From an uncultured Oscillospiraceae bacterium (GTDB lineage Bacteria; Bacillota; Clostridia; Oscillospirales; Oscillospiraceae), in NCBI GenBank assembly GCA_944382995.1, contig CALWOF010000001.1, positions 1-64,000 on the forward strand: a stretch of DNA of 64,000 bases. Direction: 5' to 3'. This document shows positions 59,583 through 64,000 of this stretch, piece after piece; position 1 is the first letter of the stretch; every line of letters begins with the position of its first letter. Under the pieces are notes generated by a model that saw only the letters and a program-made list of their open reading frames with translations, ran no database searches and was not told the DNA's origin. A program made the position numbers and the translations under genes.

Positions 59583-60557
59583 ATGAATGTGAAACTGATC
59601 GGAAAGCATGAAAAGGATTCCCGGGCCTGCCGGGACGGTCTCGCTCTGACCTTGAACGAGATGATGGCGCAGGACAAGTCCATCTGCTATGTGGACTGCG
59701 ACCTGATGGGCTGCATCAACACCAAGATGCTGCGGAAGAACTACCCCGACCGTGCCTTCGAGGCCGGCATCGCCGAGGCCAACGGCGCCGGCGTGTCCGC
59801 GGGCCTCGCCGCCACCGGCAAGAAGGTCTTTTTCCACTCCTTCGGCACCTTCTCCTCCCGTCGGTGCTATGACCAGATCTACATGTCCGCCGCCTATGCC
59901 GGGCTGACGGTCCATGTGTTGGGGTCCGACGCCGGCGTTACCGCCGCTTTCAACGGCGGCACCCACATGCCGCTGGAGGATGCGGCCATGTACCTGTCCA
60001 TCCCCGAGACCACCGTGCTGGACGCGGCGGACTATGACCAGCTGGCGAGCATCACCCGGCAGCTGGTGAACATCGACAAGGGCGTCACCTACACCCGGTT
60101 CGTCCGCAAGGGCATCATCCAGGTGTACGGCGAGGGCAGCGAGTTTGAGATCGGCAAGGGCGTGGTGCTCCACGAGTCCGACAAGGACCAGGCCACCATC
60201 ATCACCTCCGGCATCATGGTGGACGAGTCCCTGAAGGCCTATGAGGCCCTGCAGGCGGAGGGCATCTCCGTCCGGGTCATCGACATGTTCACCTGGAAGC
60301 CCCTGGATGAGGAGCTGGTGGTCAAGGCCGCCAAGGAGACCGGCGCCATCGTCACCGCCGAGAACCACAACGTCACCTGCGGCCTGGGCTCCGTCGTGGC
60401 CAACTGCCTGGTCAAGAACGCCCCCGCTGTGCAGGAGTTCGTGGGGGTCCAGGACCTGTTCGGTCAGGTCGGTCCCCAGGACTTCCTGATGGACGAGTAC
60501 GGCCTGCGTGCCGCCAATATCGTGGCCGCCGTCAAGAAGGCCATCGCCCGCAAGTAA
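59583..60557 (+). CDS. Transketolase, C-terminal subunit
   Basis: A 324-residue protein: CYVDCDLMGCINTKMLRKNY, AGIAEANGAGVSAGLAATGK, FGTFSSRRCYDQIYMSAAYA, GVTAAFNGGTHMPLEDAAMY, and the C-terminal TAENHNVTCGLGSVVANCL. Completes the heteromeric enzyme with the gene 14 bases upstream. The start at 59583 is behind GGAGGGTGAG. Confidence 0.9.
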   Translation: MNVKLIGKHEKDSRACRDGLALTLNEMMAQDKSICYVDCDLMGCINTKMLRKNYPDRAFEAGIAEANGAGVSAGLAATGKKVFFHSFGTFSSRRCYDQIYMSAAYAGLTVHVLGSDAGVTAAFNGGTHMPLEDAAMYLSIPETTVLDAADYDQLASITRQLVNIDKGVTYTRFVRKGIIQVYGEGSEFEIGKGVVLHESDKDQATIITSGIMVDESLKAYEALQAEGISVRVIDMFTWKPLDEELVVKAAKETGAIVTAENHNVTCGLGSVVANCLVKNAPAVQEFVGVQDLFGQVGPQDFLMDEYGLRAANIVAAVKKAIARK

Positions 60558-60632
60558 CTTCCGGATACCCGGCGGGGCCCCACCGGGCCCCGCCTGTATC
60601 GCCATATTTCATTTGTAAAGGAGAAATGTACC

Positions 60633-61808
60633 ATGGACGCATTTTCTGCTTCCCTGATGGCGGACAAGAGAGAGATCATCTTTGCCCCGACGGTGTACAA
60701 GTTCCAGACCTTCGCCCAGATGGCGGAGGAGTTCAAGCTGAATGAGCGGGATGTGGTGCTGACCAACGAGTTCATCTACACCCCCTTCATGAAGGACCTT
60801 GGGCTGAAGTGCCACTATGTGTTCCAGGAGAAGTTCGGCGCCGGCGAGCCCAGCGAGGAAATGATCCAGGTCATGTACGACGCCATCCCCTACGACAGCT
60901 ATGACCGCGTCATCGCCGTGGGCGGCGGCGCCATCATGGACCTGTGCAAGCTGCTGGGCTGCAAGCGGCCCGACACGGTCCACAACCTGTACTTCAAGCG
61001 CTTCCCCGTGGTGCATGAGAAGGACGTCATCGCCATCCCCACCACCTGCGGCACCGGCTCTGAGTGCACCAACATCTCCGTGGCCATCGTCAAGGACGAG
61101 AAGGACGGCGTGCTCACCGGCGGCGAGACCAAGCTGGGCCTGGTGTCCGACGACATCATCCCCAACAAGGTGTGCCTGATCCCGGAGCTGCTCAAGACCC
61201 TGCCCTACAAGCCCTTCGCCTGCTCCGCCATCGACGCGCTGGTCCACGCCACCGAGTCCTTCCTGAGCCCCCACCGCAAGACCATGACCAGCGAGCTGTT
61301 CAGCGAGAAGGCCATGGACGTGATCCTCAAGGGCTTCAAGCTGATCGACGAGAAGGGCCAGGACGCCCGGTTCGAGTATATGGACCAGTTCGTCACCGCC
61401 TCCTTCTACGCCGGCATCGCCTTCCTGAAGGCCGGCTGCGGCCCGGTCCACGGCATGAGCTTCCCCCTGGGCGGCACCTATCACGTGCCCCACGGCGAGA
61501 GCAACTACATGCTCTTCGGCGCCATCATGGACTACTATGACGAGCACAAGCCCGACGGCGAGATCATGCGCTTCAAGGAGCTGGTGGCCAAGATCCTGGG
61601 CTGCGACGTCAAGGACGCCATCCCCGAGATGAACGCTCTGCTGCAGCGCATCCTGCCCCTGCGCCCCCTGCGGGACTGCGGCTTCACCGAGGCCGACTTC
61701 AAGGCCTTCCCCCTGTCCGTGGAGGCCAACCAGCAGCGCCTGATGACCAACGCCTACTATCCCTTCGACCTGGAGTCCGAAGAGGCCATCTATCGCAAGT
61801 GCTATTGA
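60633..61808 (+). CDS. Iron-containing alcohol dehydrogenase, 4-hydroxybutyrate dehydrogenase type
   Basis: A 391-residue group III dehydrogenase. VVLTNEFIYTPFMKDL, VFQEKFGAGEPSEEMI, IAVGGGAIMDLCKLLG, IPTTCGTGSECTNISVA, ALVHATESFLSPHRKT and YHVPHGESNYM match C. kluyveri 4HbD as I remember it, including metal-binding His and Asp. It converts 4-hydroxybutyrate and succinate semialdehyde with NAD, on the route to butyrate. Follows the transketolase pair after a short hairpin (60572-60594). Confidence 0.82.
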   Translation: MDAFSASLMADKREIIFAPTVYKFQTFAQMAEEFKLNERDVVLTNEFIYTPFMKDLGLKCHYVFQEKFGAGEPSEEMIQVMYDAIPYDSYDRVIAVGGGAIMDLCKLLGCKRPDTVHNLYFKRFPVVHEKDVIAIPTTCGTGSECTNISVAIVKDEKDGVLTGGETKLGLVSDDIIPNKVCLIPELLKTLPYKPFACSAIDALVHATESFLSPHRKTMTSELFSEKAMDVILKGFKLIDEKGQDARFEYMDQFVTASFYAGIAFLKAGCGPVHGMSFPLGGTYHVPHGESNYMLFGAIMDYYDEHKPDGEIMRFKELVAKILGCDVKDAIPEMNALLQRILPLRPLRDCGFTEADFKAFPLSVEANQQRLMTNAYYPFDLESEEAIYRKCY

Positions 61809-61837
61809 TCCTCTCCCCTGAACGCCATCAGGGAACC

Positions 61838-61869
61838 AAAGAGACCGCTCCTTCCGGAGCGGTCTCTTT
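61838..61869 (+). terminator. Intrinsic terminator
   Basis: AAAGAGACCGCTCC/GGAGCGGTCTCTTT; ends the dehydrogenase transcript. Confidence 0.85.
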
Positions 61870-61888
61870 CCGTTTCTCCCCCCGGGCC

Positions 61889-61929
61889 TTGCAATCCGCC
61901 GGAAATGTGCTATACTGCTGTCATGACAG
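61889..61929 (+). promoter_or_regulatory. niaR promoter with probable NiaR operator
   Basis: TTGCAA (61889-61894), 16 bases, TATACT (61911-61916), then the perfect palindrome CTGTCATGACAG (61918-61929). Its TGTCnTGACA core recurs inside the larger operator before the adjacent transporter gene, which suggests autoregulation. Confidence 0.65.
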
Positions 61930-61944
61930 AGAGGAGGCGGTCCC

Positions 61945-62457
61945 ATGCGGGCAGAGGAACGGCGGCAGGCCATCCGTGAGATCCTGCGGACAGCAGAAAA
62001 GCCCGTCAGCGCCGCGGCGCTGGCAGCCCGGTTCTCCGTCAGCCGTCAGATTATCGTGGGGGACATCGCCCTGCTGCGGGCCGCCGGAGAGGCCATCTCC
62101 GCCACCCCCCGGGGCTATGTGACGGAGCGGGCTCCGGCCGGCCTCGTTCGCCGGGTGGCGGTCCGGCACCGGGCGGAGCAGATGGGCGACGAGCTCAACG
62201 CCATGGTGGACAACGGCTGCACGGTGCTGGACGTCATCGTGGAGCACCCGGTCTACGGCCAGCTGACAGGCCCCCTGCGCCTCTCCAGCCGGTATGACGT
62301 GAGCCAGTTCCTCGCCCGGTGCGGCCGGGCGGACGCCCGTCCCTTGTCGGAGCTCACGGAAGGGATCCACCTTCACACCCTCTCCTGCCCGGACGAGGCG
62401 GCCTACGAGCGGGTCTGCCAGACGCTCCGGCGGTTGGAGATCCTGCTGGAGGGCTGA
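61945..62457 (+). CDS. niaR: Niacin-responsive repressor NiaR
   Basis: A 170-residue protein: N-terminal HTH (RRQAIREILRTAEKPVSAAA, RFSVSRQIIVGDIALLRAAG) and a C-terminal 3H domain with His-bearing motifs (VRHRAEQMGDELNAMVDNG, VEHPVYGQLTGPL, GIHLHTLSCPDEA). These are features of NiaR/YrxA, which represses NAD synthesis and niacin uptake when nicotinate is present. SD GAGGAGGCGG. Confidence 0.88.
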   Translation: MRAEERRQAIREILRTAEKPVSAAALAARFSVSRQIIVGDIALLRAAGEAISATPRGYVTERAPAGLVRRVAVRHRAEQMGDELNAMVDNGCTVLDVIVEHPVYGQLTGPLRLSSRYDVSQFLARCGRADARPLSELTEGIHLHTLSCPDEAAYERVCQTLRRLEILLEG

Positions 62458-62465
62458 AAAAGCAG

Positions 62466-62530
62466 TTGACAGACCGGGAATTTTCGAGTATGATACGGTT
62501 TACAGGTGTCTTGACACTTGTAAACCGTAT
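62466..62530 (+). promoter_or_regulatory. Promoter with long NiaR-like operator
   Basis: TTGACA (62466-62471), exactly 17 bases, TATGAT (62489-62494), then a palindrome covering 62493-62530: ACGGTTTACAGGTGTC, TT, GACACTTGTAAACCGT with one mismatch. Binding there would cover the -10 and transcription start and block transcription. Confidence 0.75.
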
Positions 62531-62557
62531 TTTACTCTACAGAAACAGGTGATCCCA

Positions 62558-63667
62558 ATGGAGAAGATCCAGGCCTTTCTGAGGCGCAAGAATATCGTGA
62601 TCTCCGCACGGCGGTACGGCATCGACGCCCTGGGCGCCATGGCTCAGGGACTGTTCTGCTCCCTGCTGATCGGCACCATCCTCAACACCGTCGGCACCCA
62701 GTTCCACATCGGCTTTCTCACCGCCCAGCTCATCACCATCAACGGCGTGGGCTACACCATCGGCGGACTGGCGTCCTTTATGAGCGGGTCCGCCATGGCG
62801 GTGGCCATCGGCTACGCCCTCCAGGCGCCGCCCCTGGTGCTGTTCTCCCTGGTGACGGTGGGCTACGCCTGCAACGCCCTGGGCGGCGCCGGCGGACCGC
62901 TGGCAGTGCTGTTCGTGGCCATCATCGCCGCCGAGGTGGGAAAAGCCGTCAGCAAGGAGACGAAGGTGGACATCCTGGTGACGCCCATCGTCACCATCCT
63001 CGTCGGCGTGGGAGCCGCATGGGTCATCGCGCCCCCCATCGGCGGGGCGGCCAGCGCCTTCGGCCAGCTCATCATGCGGACCACGGAGCTGCAGCCCTTC
63101 TGGATGGGGATGCTGGTGTCCGTGCTGGTGGGCATCGCCCTGACGCTGCCCATCTCCTCCGCCGCCATCTGCTCCGTGCTGGGGCTGACGGGCCTGGCAG
63201 GCGGTGCCGCCGTGGCCGGCTGCTGCGCCAACATGGTGGGCTTTGCCGTCCTCTCCTTCCGGGAGAACCGCTGGGGCGGGCTGGTGAGCCAGGGCATCGG
63301 CACCTCCATGCTGCAGATGCCCAACATCGTGAAGAACCCCCGGATCTGGCTGCCGGCCATTTTGACCTCCGCTGTCACCGGTCCCCTGGCCACCTGCTTT
63401 TTCAAGCTGGAGATGAACGGAGACCCCATCAACGCCGGCATGGGCACCTGCGGCCTGTGCGGCCAGCTGGGGATCTGGACCGGCTGGGTGGCCCCCAGCG
63501 AAGCCGCTCTGGCCAACGGAGCCGCCGCCATCGCCCCCACCGCCTTTGACTGGGCGGGGCTGGTGCTGATCTCCTTCGTCCTCCCCGCTGTCCTCACCTG
63601 GGCCTTCGGCCTGTTCTTCCGGCGGATCGGCTGGATCCGCGAGGGAGACCTGACGCTGCCGCAGTGA
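62558..63667 (+). CDS. PTS EIIC-like membrane transporter, probably niacin-regulated
   Basis: A 369-residue polytopic membrane protein with nine or ten hydrophobic segments; RRYGIDALGAMAQGLFCSLL, TINGVGYTIGGLASFMSG, GGAGGPLAVLFVAIIAAE and NAGMGTCGLCGQLG fit the PTS_EIIC_2 family, which lacks linked EIIA/EIIB domains. The NiaR gene and operator directly upstream suggest a vitamin B3 precursor as substrate rather than a sugar. ATG 62558 after AGGTGA. Confidence 0.75.
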   Translation: MEKIQAFLRRKNIVISARRYGIDALGAMAQGLFCSLLIGTILNTVGTQFHIGFLTAQLITINGVGYTIGGLASFMSGSAMAVAIGYALQAPPLVLFSLVTVGYACNALGGAGGPLAVLFVAIIAAEVGKAVSKETKVDILVTPIVTILVGVGAAWVIAPPIGGAASAFGQLIMRTTELQPFWMGMLVSVLVGIALTLPISSAAICSVLGLTGLAGGAAVAGCCANMVGFAVLSFRENRWGGLVSQGIGTSMLQMPNIVKNPRIWLPAILTSAVTGPLATCFFKLEMNGDPINAGMGTCGLCGQLGIWTGWVAPSEAALANGAAAIAPTAFDWAGLVLISFVLPAVLTWAFGLFFRRIGWIREGDLTLPQ

Positions 63668-63669
63668 GT

Positions 63670-63706
63670 AAAATACCCGGACCGCGATGCGGTCCGGGTA
63701 TTTTTA
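63670..63706. terminator. Bidirectional terminator
   Basis: AAATACCCGGACCGC/GCGGTCCGGGTATTT with flanking A and T tracts; lies between convergent genes. Confidence 0.85.
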
Positions 63707-63714
63707 GATTTTGC

Positions 63715-64000
63715 TCATTTGTTCAGGCCAAGGAACAGGAGACAGCCGGAGAGGAACAGGGAGCCGTTCCGCATAACGGACAGTTCCATCATCAAATAAT
63801 ACCAGCCCCGCAGAAGCGGGTACACGGCATTCCCCAGCAGGGGCACCACCGCCCACAGGACGTAGTGGGCCAGGAGCAGCGCTCCCAGGACAACCAACAT
63901 CTGCCGGAGCCACCTGGGCTGCAAGCGGATGTCCCCCCACAGAGAAATGGCGGCGGGCAGGAATACTCCCGCCGCGGTATATACAAAGAGCGCCCCGGTA
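63715..64000 (-). CDS. Membrane protein, C-terminal part (start outside window)
   Basis: The frame is open from base 64000 to the stop at 63715, about 94 residues. Hydrophobic segments include MLVVLGALLLAHYVLWAVVP and a last one LFLSGCLLFLGLNK. No motif is seen. Probably a multi-span membrane protein of unknown function. Confidence 0.6.
   Translation of the reverse strand, partial: TGALFVYTAAGVFLPAAISLWGDIRLQPRWLRQMLVVLGALLLAHYVLWAVVPLLGNAVYPLLRGWYYLMMELSVMRNGSLFLSGCLLFLGLNK

Noticed and set aside
58708..59583. Minus-strand frame opposite the first transketolase gene
   Set aside because: The plus-strand product is unmistakable; the reverse frame is Val/Gly/Leu-rich filler.
60633..61808. Sulfoacetaldehyde reductase of a transketolase-type sulfosugar pathway
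   Set aside because: The gene order (split transketolase plus Fe-ADH) allows it, but the protein resembles 4-hydroxybutyrate dehydrogenase along its whole length and no isomerase or sulfonate exporter is nearby.

Overview
The window looks like the chromosome of a high-GC gut-type Firmicute (class Clostridia, probably Oscillospiraceae; relatives of Flavonifractor, Oscillibacter or Dysosmobacter would fit). This is inference from three things: a GC-rich backbone with strong Shine-Dalgarno (SD) sequences, the family mix (DUF1292, DUF6465-like, NiaR, 4-hydroxybutyrate dehydrogenase, a Clostridia-type 6S RNA), and the conjugation-gene repertoire.

Layout. (1) 1-5.5 kb is an AT-rich foreign island on the minus strand. 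It holds the N-terminus of an IS256-family transposase running off the window edge, two small membrane or exported proteins, a YbfG-like protein (peptidoglycan-binding repeats, DUF1906 glycosidase-like domain, C-terminal membrane segments), a membrane-anchored partner, a 190-residue protein, and two mini-ORFs with good SDs in front of the last. (2) 5.8-42.5 kb is a large integrative and conjugative element (ICE), almost all on the minus strand. Read from right to left it has a cargo operon of uncharacterised proteins, a second operon (HTH, Dam methylase, AbrB-like, DUF3849, SpoVG-like), an envelope module (exported protein, sortase, CAP protein, giant thioester/Cna-B adhesin), and the type IV secretion core (VirB2-like, VirB6-like, PrgI/VirB3-like, split VirB4, NlpC/P60 hydrolase, VirD4). 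The DNA-processing set (relaxosome RHH protein, MobP-type relaxase with Sel1 repeats, TOPRIM primase) and a zeta-toxin/antitoxin pair are interleaved. A frameshifted C5-methyltransferase and two plus-strand genes (tag, 28419-29081) interrupt it. No integrase is visible, so at least one end lies outside the window or is lost. (3) From 42.85 kb rightwards is ordinary chromosome: tmRNA (ssrA) lies downstream of smpB, a cyclophilin and an SDR gene. Then come a MATE pump, TcdA, a PrsA-like foldase, 6S RNA, a class A PBP, a radical SAM enzyme, an aminotransferase, adenosine deaminase, a split transketolase, 4-hydroxybutyrate dehydrogenase, NiaR with a probable niacin-regulated transporter, and a partial membrane protein.

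The most unusual observation is that about eleven otherwise unrelated ICE proteins end in the same short C-terminal tail, roughly Q/M-G-G-M-x-M-K/R. Carriers include the TOPRIM primase, a DUF3849 protein, a SpoVG-like protein, a DUF4314 protein and an ankyrin-like protein inside the secretion operon. Several of these genes are not followed by a coupled start codon, so the tail is not simply an embedded ribosome-binding site. A plausible but untested reading is that it is a C-terminal signal for export through the element's own VirD4/type IV channel, which would make these proteins co-transferred 'pilot' or antirestriction factors. Other notable points: cargo genes flanked by duplicated 3' ends of neighbouring genes, a 1471-residue adhesin whose LPRTGY sorting motif is the very C-terminus, near-identical terminator-linked intergenic modules, and NiaR-like palindromes at both niaR and the adjacent transporter.
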